36,094 nt of DNA from Chloroflexota bacterium (GTDB lineage Bacteria; Chloroflexota; Anaerolineae; Aggregatilineales; Phototrophicaceae). The stretch spans positions 1 to 36,094 of the forward strand of contig JAEZAF010000101.1 of the NCBI GenBank assembly GCA_023430545.1, given 5' to 3'. Positions 1 through 6,830 of the stretch are shown here, one piece after another. Positions within the stretch are counted from its first letter, which is position 1; each line of letters opens with the position of its first letter. Position numbers and translations under genes: made by a program. The notes beneath the pieces are model-generated. The model did no database searches, was not told the origin of the DNA, and worked only from the letters and a program-made list of their open reading frames with translations.

Positions 1-746
1 ACGTTGCCGCCTTCGGCCATCGCGCTGAAGAGTTCGCCCACATAGCGTTTGAACTGGATCGGGTTTTTGCTGGTGCGCTGCACGATCTCGCTGAAGAGGC
101 CGCGTCCACCGTTCGGCTCGGTCGGCAGCAGGTCCACATCTTCGGCAAACAGCGAGAAGACCAGTTTGGTGAGGAAGTGGGCGATGCGGTCGGGGTCGGC
201 CTGCCAGTCGCGCATGTTGGCGGTGATCTTCTCGAAGACCCGCGCCGCGTCCGCTGTCACCTGCTCGGCGGTTTTGTCGGGGTGCAGGGCGTTAGGATTG
301 AAGAACAGGTTACGCAGAATCTGCTGAATGCGGTTCTGCGTGATGTCCGCATGTTTAAATTCGTAGACCTTCTTGGCGGTGTTGGGGAAGTTGGTGTGAA
401 TCTGCCAGCGGTCGATGTCACAGACCACCAGCAGCGGCGGATTGTTGAGGTTTTCGCGGTAGCGCAGAAGCTGGACATAGGCATCATCCAGCGTTTTGTG
501 AACTCCGCGCCCTTTATATTCCATTGCAAAATGATTTTTATAAAACACATCGGCGAATCCCTGGCGGTCATCGCTGGTCTTCATGCCGACTTCGTAGCCG
601 AACGCCTCGCCGGTCGGGTCCATGTCATGCGGCAGGGGATGCCCAACCATGCGGCAGAGGTCTTCGAAGTGGCTTTGCGCGGTGGCGCGTTCCTTGGTCT
701 GCACATCCGCCCATTTGCGGACGAATTCGTCTGGTGTCAGTATCAT
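1..746 (-). CDS. MmeI-like restriction-modification enzyme (type IIG/class I SAM DNA methylase), N-terminal part
   Basis: The reading frame starts at ATG 744-746 and stays open to the window edge, giving 248 residues without a stop, so the gene is incomplete. Residues 66-78 form D66-X9-E76-Y-K78, inside the stretch ADVFYKNHFAMEYKGRG. This is the PD-(D/E)XK nuclease spacing known from the amino terminus of MmeI-family enzymes. The following strand pattern (LLRYRENL, then LLVVCDIDRW) and the helical segment with HPDKTAEQV and FLTKLVFSLFAEDV fit the MmeI-like N-terminal and helical spacer domains. In this family a gamma-type adenine methylase, a target-recognition domain and a C-terminal domain follow, but they lie outside the window. 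Such a protein would cut and methylate DNA with one polypeptide. The DISARM methylase DrmMI and BREX PglX are related in architecture and cannot be excluded without the rest. No strong Shine-Dalgarno is visible; GGTG lies a few bases upstream. Confidence 0.8.
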   Translation of the reverse strand, partial: MILTPDEFVRKWADVQTKERATAQSHFEDLCRMVGHPLPHDMDPTGEAFGYEVGMKTSDDRQGFADVFYKNHFAMEYKGRGVHKTLDDAYVQLLRYRENLNNPPLLVVCDIDRWQIHTNFPNTAKKVYEFKHADITQNRIQQILRNLFFNPNALHPDKTAEQVTADAARVFEKITANMRDWQADPDRIAHFLTKLVFSLFAEDVDLLPTEPNGGRGLFSEIVQRTSKNPIQFKRYVGELFSAMAEGGN

Positions 747-794
747 TTACACACCGTGTATGTGATGGATCGTGTGATCGGTTGGTCTGGGGTG

Positions 795-823
795 AGTATA
801 GCGTATTTTGGGGGAAGGGAGAA
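795..823 (-). promoter_or_regulatory. possible promoter of the MmeI-like gene
   Basis: On the minus strand TATACT (800-795) is preceded by a 17-base spacer and TTCTCC (823-818). The -10 is good and the -35 is weak. Transcription would begin about 40 bases before the start codon. Confidence 0.35.
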
Positions 824-1040
824 AAGCACCCCCACCGGGCGCGCAATCCATTGCGCCCATTTTTTCCGCCCCGCCAGCCCATCGTAGGGACAGGGCCGCA
901 TTCTTCCCGCCCCGCCGCACCCGCTCCTCAAAATTCGGTCCACTTCGTTTGAAAATTCGAACCGCACGACTCGAACATTCGTGCTACAATCAATCAGATA
1001 ACCCCTCTCCGCCGCGCAATTTATTCCGCAGGGATGGGGG

Positions 1041-1080
1041 GCAATTTGCTGCAATTTGCTGCAATTTGCTGCACTTTGCT
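1041..1080 (+). repeat. four tandem 10-bp repeats
   Basis: The unit GCAATTTGCT occurs three times exactly and a fourth time with one change (GCACTTTGCT), with no spacer, inside composite element copy A. A 10-base period is close to one helical turn. The equivalent part of copy B is not expanded, so this looks like local amplification. Confidence 0.9.
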
Positions 1081-1134
1081 GCAACAAAACCCGTCATTGC
1101 AGCAGCACATCAGCCAGTTTGAGGGAAGAATACC

Positions 1135-1183
1135 GTTGTTGCCGCACAAATTTTTTTGTGCGGCAGCAGCAGCAGCAGCAGCA
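1135..1183 (+). repeat. hairpin GCCGCACAAA/TTTGTGCGGC with (GCA)7
   Basis: GCCGCACAAA (1141-1150) pairs perfectly with TTTGTGCGGC (1155-1164) across four T bases. In RNA the stem could extend to about 16 bp, with GTTGTT (1135-1140) pairing to AGCAGC (1165-1170) through G-U pairs. A run of seven GCA triplets occupies 1163-1183. The same hairpin and GCA run recur at 13964-14008. Confidence 0.85.
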
Positions 1184-1251
1184 AGCACCGCCTTTACGCT
1201 GCACCGCTGCCATCGCCGCCGCCGGTACTCGCCGTTGATACCGTTTCAGAG

Positions 1252-1257
1252 TATAAT
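1252..1257 (+). promoter_or_regulatory. -10 element TATAAT upstream of small ORF
   Basis: A consensus TATAAT about 100 bases before the start at 1359. TTGATA at 1235-1240 is too close (11-base spacer) to be a normal -35, so only the -10 is supported. Confidence 0.4.
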
Positions 1258-1358
1258 AGTTCATCAGTACAATAGGCTGATGAGTAGTTGCATCTGCAAT
1301 CATCACACCGCCGTTGGCTGTAACGTTCGACCCCAATAGGTAGAAGGATGGTACACAG

Positions 1359-1553
1359 ATGAACCTTGATCCAGTAGATCCCAAGCATCGCAATGAGATT
1401 GAACAGTTGGTCTCCAAGCTGCTTGCGACCATGCGTAAGGCAAAAGTGACCGATGACCCGATCTACGGCTCACTCCAGAAGCTGGAACAGGAACTGGGTG
1501 AAGTTCGCCGTGGCCGCTTCGATGCTGATAAGTCGGAATACTTCGGCTATTAA
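1359..1553 (+). CDS. small conserved-looking hypothetical protein, 64 aa
   Basis: A short soluble, charged, helix-prone protein (EIEQLVSKLLATMRKAKV in the middle, DKSEYFGY at the end). I do not recognise a family. The start is supported by AGAAGGA at 1342-1348, ten bases before ATG 1359, and by a TATAAT about 100 bases upstream. A rho-independent terminator follows within a few bases of the stop, so it is probably a one-gene transcription unit. There is no signal peptide or membrane segment. Coding is likely given the ribosome-binding site, terminator and ordinary amino-acid composition. Confidence 0.7.
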   Translation: MNLDPVDPKHRNEIEQLVSKLLATMRKAKVTDDPIYGSLQKLEQELGEVRRGRFDADKSEYFGY

Positions 1554-1559
1554 ATCTGG

Positions 1560-1577
1560 CCGGGTCACCCCGGTTTT
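1560..1577 (+). terminator. rho-independent terminator
   Basis: CCGGG (1560-1564) and CCCGG (1569-1573) form a short GC stem with loop TCAC, followed by TTTT (1574-1577). It sits 6 bases after the stop of the 64-aa ORF. Confidence 0.65.
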
Positions 1578-1598
1578 CCGGATTCAGAATTTTGGTAC

Positions 1599-1627
1599 TT
1601 TACAACCGTTAGACACTCTGTTATACT
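1599..1627 (+). promoter_or_regulatory. sigma-70-type promoter of cold-shock gene
   Basis: TTTACA (1599-1604), a 17-base spacer, and TATACT (1622-1627) with a TGT just upstream. This is close to consensus. Transcription should start near 1634. Confidence 0.75.
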
Positions 1628-1633
1628 CTTTTT

Positions 1634-1842
1634 GCGATGTGGGCTTAGAAGGCAAATGGCCTCACCCGCATTGATGCAGTGGTTGAGCATCGTAGAACCC
1701 CACAGAGAATCTTCGAAGTGACAGTGCAGTTTCTGCACCAATCTCCGTTAAATCCTCTGGAAATACCGCAGAGCTTCCTGAACAAAGGATCTGTGTAGGT
1801 AGCAGGTTAACGCAGGACCCAATTGATTCAGGAGTGAATACA
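1634..1842 (+). promoter_or_regulatory. long 5' leader of cold-shock mRNA
   Basis: About 210 untranslated bases separate the promoter from the start codon. Long structured leaders that control stability and translation with temperature are known for cspA-family mRNAs. Here GTGCAG/CTGCAC (1724-1738, loop TTT) is one visible perfect hairpin. I see no ORF in the leader. That it senses temperature is inference. Confidence 0.5.
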
Positions 1843-2058
1843 ATGTCTAATCGTACTCAGGGTACCGTCAAGTGGTTTAACGCCGAAAAGGGATTTGGTT
1901 TCATCTCCCGCGAAGGTGGCGATGACCTCTTCGTCCACTACTCGGAAATTCAGAGCTCGGGCTTCCGCTCGCTCGATGAAGGCGCGACTGTGGAATTCGA
2001 AGTGACCCAGGGCAAGAAAGGCCTTCAGGCCAGCGCTGTGACGGTCGTCCAGAAGTAA
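1843..2058 (+). CDS. cspA: cold-shock protein (CspA family)
   Basis: A 71-residue single cold-shock domain. It has both RNA-binding motifs, KGFGFI (residues 16-21) and LFVHY (29-33), with the typical opening GTVKWFNAEKGFGFI. Such proteins bind single-stranded RNA and DNA and melt secondary structure at low temperature or during growth. The start is ATG 1843, with AGGAG (1830-1834) eight bases upstream. An in-frame GTG at 1834 lies within that ribosome-binding site and is not a plausible start. The gene has its own promoter, long leader and strong terminator, so it is monocistronic. The length is normal for the family. Which Csp paralogue it is cannot be told. Confidence 0.97.
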   Translation: MSNRTQGTVKWFNAEKGFGFISREGGDDLFVHYSEIQSSGFRSLDEGATVEFEVTQGKKGLQASAVTVVQK

Positions 2059-2085
2059 TATCGAGTACACCAAACTCGAAAATTG

Positions 2086-2125
2086 AAAGAGATCGGTTCC
2101 GGTATCCGGGGCCGATCTCTTTTTT
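2086..2125 (+). terminator. rho-independent terminator after cold-shock gene
   Basis: AGAGATCGG (2088-2096) pairs with CCGATCTCT (2112-2120), followed by a T-rich run. Confidence 0.92.
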
Positions 2126-2186
2126 GTTTCATAGGCCGTGACGCTTCAGTGTATCCCTGCGCCAACAGGGATTATGGTGATGAGGT

Positions 2187-2660
2187 TTACCCCAGATCAT
2201 GTTCACGGATGTGCGCCAGCAGTGCCTGTCCACCGAGCGTCACCAGTTCATAGACCTCATCGAATCCGCCCGTATAATAGGGGTCCGGTACTTCTTCCAC
2301 ATCGGTCAGTCCGGCTTTGTTGGCATACTCCATGAACATCGTCAGCCGGGGATCGTGACGGCCAAAGATGGACTGTGCATCGCGCAGATTATCCTTATCC
2401 ATCACCACAATGTAGTCGAAATCATCCAGATCACGCTGTGTCAGCGGACGCGACCGACCGTTGTAGTCGATTTTGTTTCGCTGAAGCACTTCCAGGGTTC
2501 CACGATGTGCCCGTTCGCCCTTATGCCAGTCGATCGTGCCCGCCGAGTCGATCTTGAACTGCTTGCTCAGTCCAGCCTGTTTCACCTGTTCGATGAAGAC
2601 TGCCTCAGCCATCGGTGACCGGCAGATATTCCCCATACACACAAACAGCACCCGGATCAT
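2187..2660 (-). CDS. low-molecular-weight protein-tyrosine phosphatase
   Basis: A 157-residue LMW-PTP. The active-site loop C8-MGNIC-R14-S (CX5R) sits at the extreme amino terminus, as the family requires, and the general-acid motif DPYY is at D126. It removes phosphate from tyrosine, often regulating bacterial tyrosine kinases and exopolysaccharide export; the family also includes arsenate-reductase-like members. The start is ATG at 2660, whose first base is the last base of the TGA stop of the bactofilin gene (TGATG overlap), implying translational coupling. A longer in-frame start four codons upstream lies inside the neighbour and is less likely. A weak hairpin (2153-2172) follows. The pairing with a bactofilin suggests a role at the cell envelope, which is inference. 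Confidence 0.95.
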   Translation of the reverse strand: MIRVLFVCMGNICRSPMAEAVFIEQVKQAGLSKQFKIDSAGTIDWHKGERAHRGTLEVLQRNKIDYNGRSRPLTQRDLDDFDYIVVMDKDNLRDAQSIFGRHDPRLTMFMEYANKAGLTDVEEVPDPYYTGGFDEVYELVTLGGQALLAHIREHDLG

Positions 2661-3280
2661 CAGCCGCCCCACTGTCCATTTGAACTGTCGCTGTCGGTAT
2701 CTTCATCGAGATCGTCGAGGTCATCGACATCTTCTTCGAGATCCTCATAGGCGGCATCTGTCGGGCCGATCACCGGGCCGCTGTTCGCATCCTCTGCGAT
2801 GTTACCCTGTCGGGATAGAAAATCTGGTTCATCCACCAGTGTGTTCGCGTCCTGCTTCGGCGGTGCATCCGGGCTGACCATCGAAATCTTGCCGTCGATG
2901 AACGCGCCTTCTTCGGTTGTCAGTGCAGTGGCGTTGATGTCGCCCCACACCCGGCCTGTCCGCAAAAGCTGCACCTTCTTGCCATGCACATTCCCACGGA
3001 CCGCACCGGCAATCGAGATATTCTTGGCGTGCAGGTCGGCGTTGATCTTGGCGGTCTCACCGACCAGCACATTACCGTTGATATTGATCGAGCCGGTAAA
3101 CGTGCCGTCGATCCGTACATTACTGCTGCTGGTGAACGTGCCTTCGAAATTGGTCCCGGCCCCGATCACGGTTTCAAAGCCAATCGGCTGCTGTAATGTC
3201 AGCGGAGGCGGCGGCGCAGCCGGTTCGGACGTCGGGGGAACAGGTTCTTCTATCTGGCGGCGGCTGCCAAAAAACGACAT
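2660..3280 (-). CDS. bactofilin family protein
   Basis: A 206-residue bactofilin. A short N-terminal tail and a Pro-rich linker precede the beta-helical polymer core at about residues 35-135. In the core short strands repeat with a glycine/valine/isoleucine rhythm, as in SSSNVRIDGTFTGSININ and IAGAVRGNVHGKKVQL. The C-terminal tail is very acidic (EEDVDDLDDLDED). Bactofilins self-assemble into membrane-associated filaments that place envelope or polarity proteins. I chose the ATG at 3280 because AGGAG lies nine bases upstream; the ATG at 3301 has no ribosome-binding site. The gene is coupled to the downstream phosphatase by a one-base overlap. The acidic tail is longer than in minimal bactofilins and may be an interaction region. 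Confidence 0.93.
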   Translation of the reverse strand: MSFFGSRRQIEEPVPPTSEPAAPPPPLTLQQPIGFETVIGAGTNFEGTFTSSSNVRIDGTFTGSININGNVLVGETAKINADLHAKNISIAGAVRGNVHGKKVQLLRTGRVWGDINATALTTEEGAFIDGKISMVSPDAPPKQDANTLVDEPDFLSRQGNIAEDANSGPVIGPTDAAYEDLEEDVDDLDDLDEDTDSDSSNGQWGG

Positions 3281-3321
3281 GATTCGCTCCTGTGTACTCA
3301 TATAAGGGATGACATACCTGT

Positions 3322-3350
3322 ATTATACCTGTGATTGTCGCTGATGTCCT
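3322..3350 (-). promoter_or_regulatory. promoter of bactofilin-phosphatase operon
   Basis: On the minus strand TATAAT (3327-3322) with a 17-base spacer to AGGACA (3350-3345), about 40 bases before the start. The -10 matches consensus; the -35 is partial. Confidence 0.5.
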
Positions 3351-3389
3351 GAAGGTTCGCTGTATAAACTCGCCTTGCAGACGCCATGA

Positions 3390-3908
3390 TCAGCCGGACG
3401 TATTGCGGACTCCGGCGTTCATCATGCTGCCCACCACCAGATGATGAAACGGCCTGATCACATTGAAATAGACCGGGCCAGTCCAGCGGTGATAGTGCAC
3501 CAGTGTCAGCACATCGAAATGATTCCGGCCATCTCTGCCGGGATTTACAACAACCCCCAGAAAGGCGGTGAGGTGCGTATCCTCAGCCTTCACCAGCCAG
3601 TACTGATCTTCTTTCGCCGCCACCACCGTGAAAAAGCCCGCAGGCGCTCCGGCCTGCATCGGCACAGTGTCAGCCGAAAGTGCCGGCGACGTGGGAACGC
3701 CTTCCTGTCTCATCCCCAGCAGCCGCACGAACAGCCAGCGCACACTATACAGGGCAGTCACCCATGCCGGTTGATAATTGATCAACCCCGCGACAAACTG
3801 TCGCAGGCTGACTCGGCCTTCGATCTGTTTAATATCGACAACATCACTTTTCGCGAAGTACGGGGACAGCAGCGGATGGCGTGCCTGAAGATCAGATGCT
3901 GCGCTCAT
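3390..3908 (-). CDS. DUF2867-like protein
   Basis: 172 residues. The C-terminal half has the pattern seen in DUF2867 proteins: DQYWLVKAEDTHLTAFLGV, then LTLVHYHRWTGPVYF, then IRPFHHLVVGSM. The amino-terminal part, ending in LFVRLLGM, may sit against the membrane. The biochemical function of the family is not established, to my knowledge. The start is ATG 3908, with GGAG about ten bases upstream. It is divergent from the methyltransferase gene, and a promoter with a CRP-like palindrome lies in the shared gap. Confidence 0.75.
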   Translation of the reverse strand: MSAASDLQARHPLLSPYFAKSDVVDIKQIEGRVSLRQFVAGLINYQPAWVTALYSVRWLFVRLLGMRQEGVPTSPALSADTVPMQAGAPAGFFTVVAAKEDQYWLVKAEDTHLTAFLGVVVNPGRDGRNHFDVLTLVHYHRWTGPVYFNVIRPFHHLVVGSMMNAGVRNTSG

Positions 3909-3948
3909 GTCGGTGTTAGCTCCAGTGCATTAGAATAAGGAAAATGAG

Positions 3949-3978
3949 ATTATATCCTTATTGTGACAATTTTCACAA
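3949..3978 (-). promoter_or_regulatory. promoter of DUF2867 gene
   Basis: Minus-strand TTGTGA (3978-3973), an 18-base spacer and TATAAT (3954-3949). The -35 is part of the CRP-like palindrome at 3962-3977. Confidence 0.6.
3962..3977. promoter_or_regulatory. CRP/FNR-type operator (TGTGA-N6-TCACA)
   Basis: TGTGACAATTTTCACA is a perfect match to the TGTGA-N6-TCACA core bound by cAMP receptor proteins. One more base on each side (T and A) extends the palindrome. It overlaps the -35 of the minus-strand promoter and lies about 33 bases before the methyltransferase start. At these positions it would most simply act as a repressor site for the minus-strand gene. Regulator identity is inference. Confidence 0.6.
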
Positions 3979-4010
3979 AAATCTGTCGTGTTCATGTCGT
4001 GGAGCCTGCC

Positions 4011-4649
4011 ATGCCTCTAGATGCCCAGACCAGCTATGACCGGGTTGCTGAAGAATATGCACGCCGCATCTATCACGAACTGGAACACAAGCCGTTTGAC
4101 CGGAAGATGCTCGACTGGCTGATCGAAAAGGCCGCCGATCCTGGGATCATCTGCGATATGGGCTGCGGGCCGGGCCACGTCGCACGTTATCTCGCTGATC
4201 AGGGTGCGCAGTCGTCTGGCCTTGACCTCTCGCCGGAGATGGTGCGCATCGCCAGCGAACGGAATCCCGACATCCGCTTTCAGCAGGGCAGTATGCTTGA
4301 TCTGTCAAGCGTGGCGGAGGCCTCATTCGGTGGGATCGCCGCGTTCTACTCCCTGATTCACATCCCGCTGGAAGACATGCCGCAGGTGCTGGCGGAGTTC
4401 TGGCGCATCCTCAAACCCGGCGGAGTCATGCTGGCAGCGTTCCATGCCGGGGATGAGATCCGCCATCTGGACGAGTGGTGGGGCGAACCAGTCTCGCTGG
4501 ACTTTATCTTTTTCCCCCGTAATGTGATGCGCGATCAGTTTACACAGGCCGGGTTCGTGATCGAAGAATCGATTGAGCGCGACCCCTATCCTGAGATCGA
4601 AGTGCAGACGCAGCGCGCCTATCTCTTCGCCCGCAAACCGATGCCCTGA
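4011..4649 (+). CDS. class I SAM-dependent methyltransferase
   Basis: 212 residues. Motif I is DMGCGPG (residues 49-55), followed by the acidic motif II GLDLSPEMV. Later come FYSLIHIPLEDM and the post-core LKPGGVMLAAF, the usual order of a small Methyltransf_11/25-type enzyme. It transfers a methyl group from S-adenosylmethionine to an unknown small molecule; the substrate cannot be read from the sequence. I chose ATG 4011 because GGAG lies about seven bases upstream and the fold begins soon after. A GTG at 3963 lies within the CRP-like palindrome and is unlikely. The gene is followed 48 bases later by queG on the same strand. Confidence 0.9.
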   Translation: MPLDAQTSYDRVAEEYARRIYHELEHKPFDRKMLDWLIEKAADPGIICDMGCGPGHVARYLADQGAQSSGLDLSPEMVRIASERNPDIRFQQGSMLDLSSVAEASFGGIAAFYSLIHIPLEDMPQVLAEFWRILKPGGVMLAAFHAGDEIRHLDEWWGEPVSLDFIFFPRNVMRDQFTQAGFVIEESIERDPYPEIEVQTQRAYLFARKPMP

Positions 4650-4697
4650 AGTCCGTATGGTAAAATGATGCTTCCCTGAAACCAAACCCACCGTCTG

Positions 4698-5840
4698 ATG
4701 CAATTACCAAATCTCAAACAGAAAGCCCACGAACTCGGGTTCACCTTCGCCGGGGTGATTCCCGCCGAGCCGTCACCATATCTGAGCGCCTATCACGCGT
4801 GGATCGCGTCCGGGATGCATGGCAGCATGGGCTATCTCGCCCGCCCGGATCGCATCGAGCGTCGCGACGATCTCAACGTTATCCTTCCCGGTGTCCGCTC
4901 GCTGATCATGGTCGGAATCGACTATCGCGCCCAGCTTCCACCAGACCTCGACCTGTCCGACCCTTCACGCGGACGCATCGCCTCTTACGCATGGGGACTC
5001 GACTATCACGATCTGATGCTGCCGCGCCTTGATGCGCTTGCAGGCTGGCTGGCGGAGCAGACCACGCATACCCATCGCAGCTACGTCGATACCGGTGCGA
5101 TTCTGGAACGCAGTCACGCCCACCGTGCCGGACTGGGCTTCATCGGCAAGAATACCATGCTGATCCATCCACGCCGGGGGAGTTACTTCTTCCTCGGTGA
5201 GATCCTGACGACGCTGGAATTTTCGGATTACGACACGCCGCTGACACCATCCGGACGCGACAGCCTGTGCGGAAGCTGCACGCGCTGCCTTGTCGCCTGC
5301 CCGACCAATGCCTTCCCGCGTCCGTATGTGCTGGACGCCCGGCGCTGTATCAGCTATCTGACCATCGAGCATAAGGGCTGGATTGATCCTGCGCTGCGTC
5401 CACTGATGGGGAACTGGGTCTACGGCTGCGATGTCTGTCAGGACGTTTGTCCCTGGCAGCGCTTCACCCTGCCGACGAATGAGTCCGCATTTGTGCCGGT
5501 CGATACCGATCACATCGCACCGTCTCTGCTCGATCTGCTTCAGATCGACGACGCACGCTTTAAGCAGCAGTTCGCCGGTTCGCCGATCATCCGCATCAAA
5601 CGGGATCGTCTGGTGCGCAATGCCTGCATCGCGGCAGGCAACTGGGGCGACGAGTCTGCTGTCCCGCACCTGATCCGCCTGCTGGATGATCCGTCACCGC
5701 TGGTGCGCGGTCATGCTGCATGGGGCCTGCACCGTATTATGGGCGCGGATGCGATGCCGTATCTGTCGAACATGCGCGGCAGAGAGTCCGATACAGAGGT
5801 GCAGTCCGAACTGGATGTCCTGTTCATCGCTAACGAGTAG
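4698..5840 (+). CDS. queG: epoxyqueuosine reductase QueG
   Basis: 380 residues, the normal length. QueG reduces epoxyqueuosine to queuosine in tRNA wobble position 34, using cobalamin and two 4Fe-4S clusters. Visible are the substrate/cobalamin region with VDTGAILERSHA (Asp131) and GFIGKNTMLIHPRRGSYFFL. The cluster cysteines are C191-GSC-TRC-LVAC201-P and C244-DVC-QDVC251-P, with a further Cys217 between. The C-terminal part (about 295-380) is a HEAT-like domain (VPHLIRLLDDPSPLVRGHAA). No strong Shine-Dalgarno precedes ATG 4698; TAAAAT about 35 bases upstream could be a -10. A bidirectional terminator follows. Confidence 0.97.
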   Translation: MQLPNLKQKAHELGFTFAGVIPAEPSPYLSAYHAWIASGMHGSMGYLARPDRIERRDDLNVILPGVRSLIMVGIDYRAQLPPDLDLSDPSRGRIASYAWGLDYHDLMLPRLDALAGWLAEQTTHTHRSYVDTGAILERSHAHRAGLGFIGKNTMLIHPRRGSYFFLGEILTTLEFSDYDTPLTPSGRDSLCGSCTRCLVACPTNAFPRPYVLDARRCISYLTIEHKGWIDPALRPLMGNWVYGCDVCQDVCPWQRFTLPTNESAFVPVDTDHIAPSLLDLLQIDDARFKQQFAGSPIIRIKRDRLVRNACIAAGNWGDESAVPHLIRLLDDPSPLVRGHAAWGLHRIMGADAMPYLSNMRGRESDTEVQSELDVLFIANE

Positions 5841-5873
5841 ACATAACAAGAGACGTCCACGAGGGCTGAATCA

Positions 5874-5905
5874 AAAACACCGTCGGATCATCTCCGGCGG
5901 TGTTT
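5874..5905. terminator. bidirectional terminator between queG and L25 gene
   Basis: AAACACCG and CGGTGTTT flank an inner CGGA/TCCG stem with loop TCATC and one T-G pair. A bases on the left and T bases on the right let it work for both convergent genes. Confidence 0.85.
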
Positions 5906-5931
5906 GAAATGACAGCTTGTCGCGCAGACGA

Positions 5932-6582
5932 TTATTCCTCGTCTTCGTCGCGCTTGCCACGCTCGATGACTTCCGGCTCGGCACTCGTGCCACCGTCTTC
6001 CTCTTCCAGCGCAGCATCTGCCAGCGCCGCAGAGGTCACGACGACCTTCGCCAGCATTTCTTCCGGATCATTGAGGATGGTGATTTTGTCGCCGAGGTTC
6101 AGGTCCGCGACCGTCACCGTATCGCCGACTTCCTTCAGGCCTGTGACATCGACTTCGATTCCCTGCGGCAGGTCGCCAGGCAGCACTTCGACGGTCAGCG
6201 TGCTTGGGCCGGTCAGCAGCACACCGAGACGGGCCGCCACAGCAGGGCTTTCGCCCACAACGTGAACGGGGATCGACGCGTGGATCTTCACCTTCAGGTC
6301 GACTTCGTAGAAGTCCACATGCTGGATGGTGCGGCGCAGCACATGGCGCTGCACTTCACGTGCGATCACAGTATGGGTCTTGCCATCGACGTTCAGGTCG
6401 ATCAGGTTGGTACCACCAGCGTGCATCAGCGCCAGTTCCAGCGCACGATACGGGATCTGGATGTTGACGCTTTCAGTCTTGGCACCGTAAATCGTTGCCG
6501 GGACCAGTCCGTTGTTACGAAGCTGGGAAACCTTCTTCCCAATAATCGTCCGGGGCTGGACTTCAAGGGTAAAATCTGCCAC
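5932..6582 (-). CDS. rplY: 50S ribosomal protein L25/general stress protein Ctc
   Basis: 216 residues. The N-terminal 5S rRNA-binding L25 domain (residues 1-90, with ADFTLEVQPR, GKKVSQLRNNGLVPATIYG and the HVDFYEVD end) is followed by the TL5/Ctc C-terminal beta domain (about 95-185). A very acidic tail rich in EEE and DEDEE closes the protein. This long form is usual outside the gamma-proteobacteria. The start is GTG 6582, with AAGGAG eight bases upstream; no nearby ATG fits. The tail with GKRDEDEE is a common lineage-specific extension. The gene ends at the bidirectional terminator shared with queG. Confidence 0.97.
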   Translation of the reverse strand: MADFTLEVQPRTIIGKKVSQLRNNGLVPATIYGAKTESVNIQIPYRALELALMHAGGTNLIDLNVDGKTHTVIAREVQRHVLRRTIQHVDFYEVDLKVKIHASIPVHVVGESPAVAARLGVLLTGPSTLTVEVLPGDLPQGIEVDVTGLKEVGDTVTVADLNLGDKITILNDPEEMLAKVVVTSAALADAALEEEDGGTSAEPEVIERGKRDEDEE

Positions 6583-6830
6583 GTTGATAACTCCTTCAAT
6601 CTAACATAACGCCCGATGAACGCACTTGTCTCCGACCGCGCCTGTAGAATCTGGACGACGACTGACCGTTCGATCAGGGGGTGACCAACGTCTCAGGACA
6701 GGTTTCGAGCGTGCTGGGTCTGTTGTCTGTTTACACAATTGGCTCATTTTAATGACGGTCAGCGAAAGCGTCAATCCGCAAAGCATTAATGCCTGCAAAC
6801 TGCGTCAGCTTCACATGACGATGAGCCAGA
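6583..6830. other. intergenic stretch upstream of L25 gene
   Basis: 248 bases. On the minus strand TATGTT near 6610 could serve as a -10 for the L25 gene. No convincing ORF, RNA or repeat was seen. Confidence 0.4.

Larger units (their letters stand above)
884..1190 (+). repeat. composite intergenic repeat, copy A
   Basis: This lies in the gene-free stretch 747-1358 and shares an ordered series of modules with 13738-14008. (1) CGTAGGGACA followed by a degenerate REP-like arm. (2) From 936, GGTCCACTTCGTTTG, then ATTCGAACCGCAC, then GAACATTCGTGCTACA. (3) ACCCCTCTC, later GGGATGGGG. (4) A GCAGCA/TTTGCTGC-rich part. (5) ACCGTTGTTGCCGCAC with a hairpin and a GCA run. I see no credible ORF in it: the short frames are proline, alanine or glutamine runs. 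The shared order over about 270-300 bases suggests one mobile or amplified unit rather than chance similarity. Confidence 0.75.

Noticed and set aside
177..887. Plus-strand frame of 236 codons
   Set aside because: Antisense to the MmeI-like gene, which has the nuclease motif and family-typical composition.
975..990. LexA/SOS box in GAACATTCGTGCTA
   Set aside because: Only the left half fits a GAAC-N4-GTTC site. The right half does not, and no SOS gene is adjacent.
1041..1183. CRISPR-like array
   Set aside because: The repeats are 10 bp with no spacers and the other repeats are GCA triplets. No cas gene is present.
1163..1190. GCA triplet run as coding polyalanine or polyglutamine
   Set aside because: No ORF with a supported start covers it, and the run sits at the end of a conserved non-coding hairpin.
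1834..1842. GTG start for the cold-shock protein
   Set aside because: It overlaps the ribosome-binding site AGGAG that serves ATG 1843, and adds residues not seen in the family.
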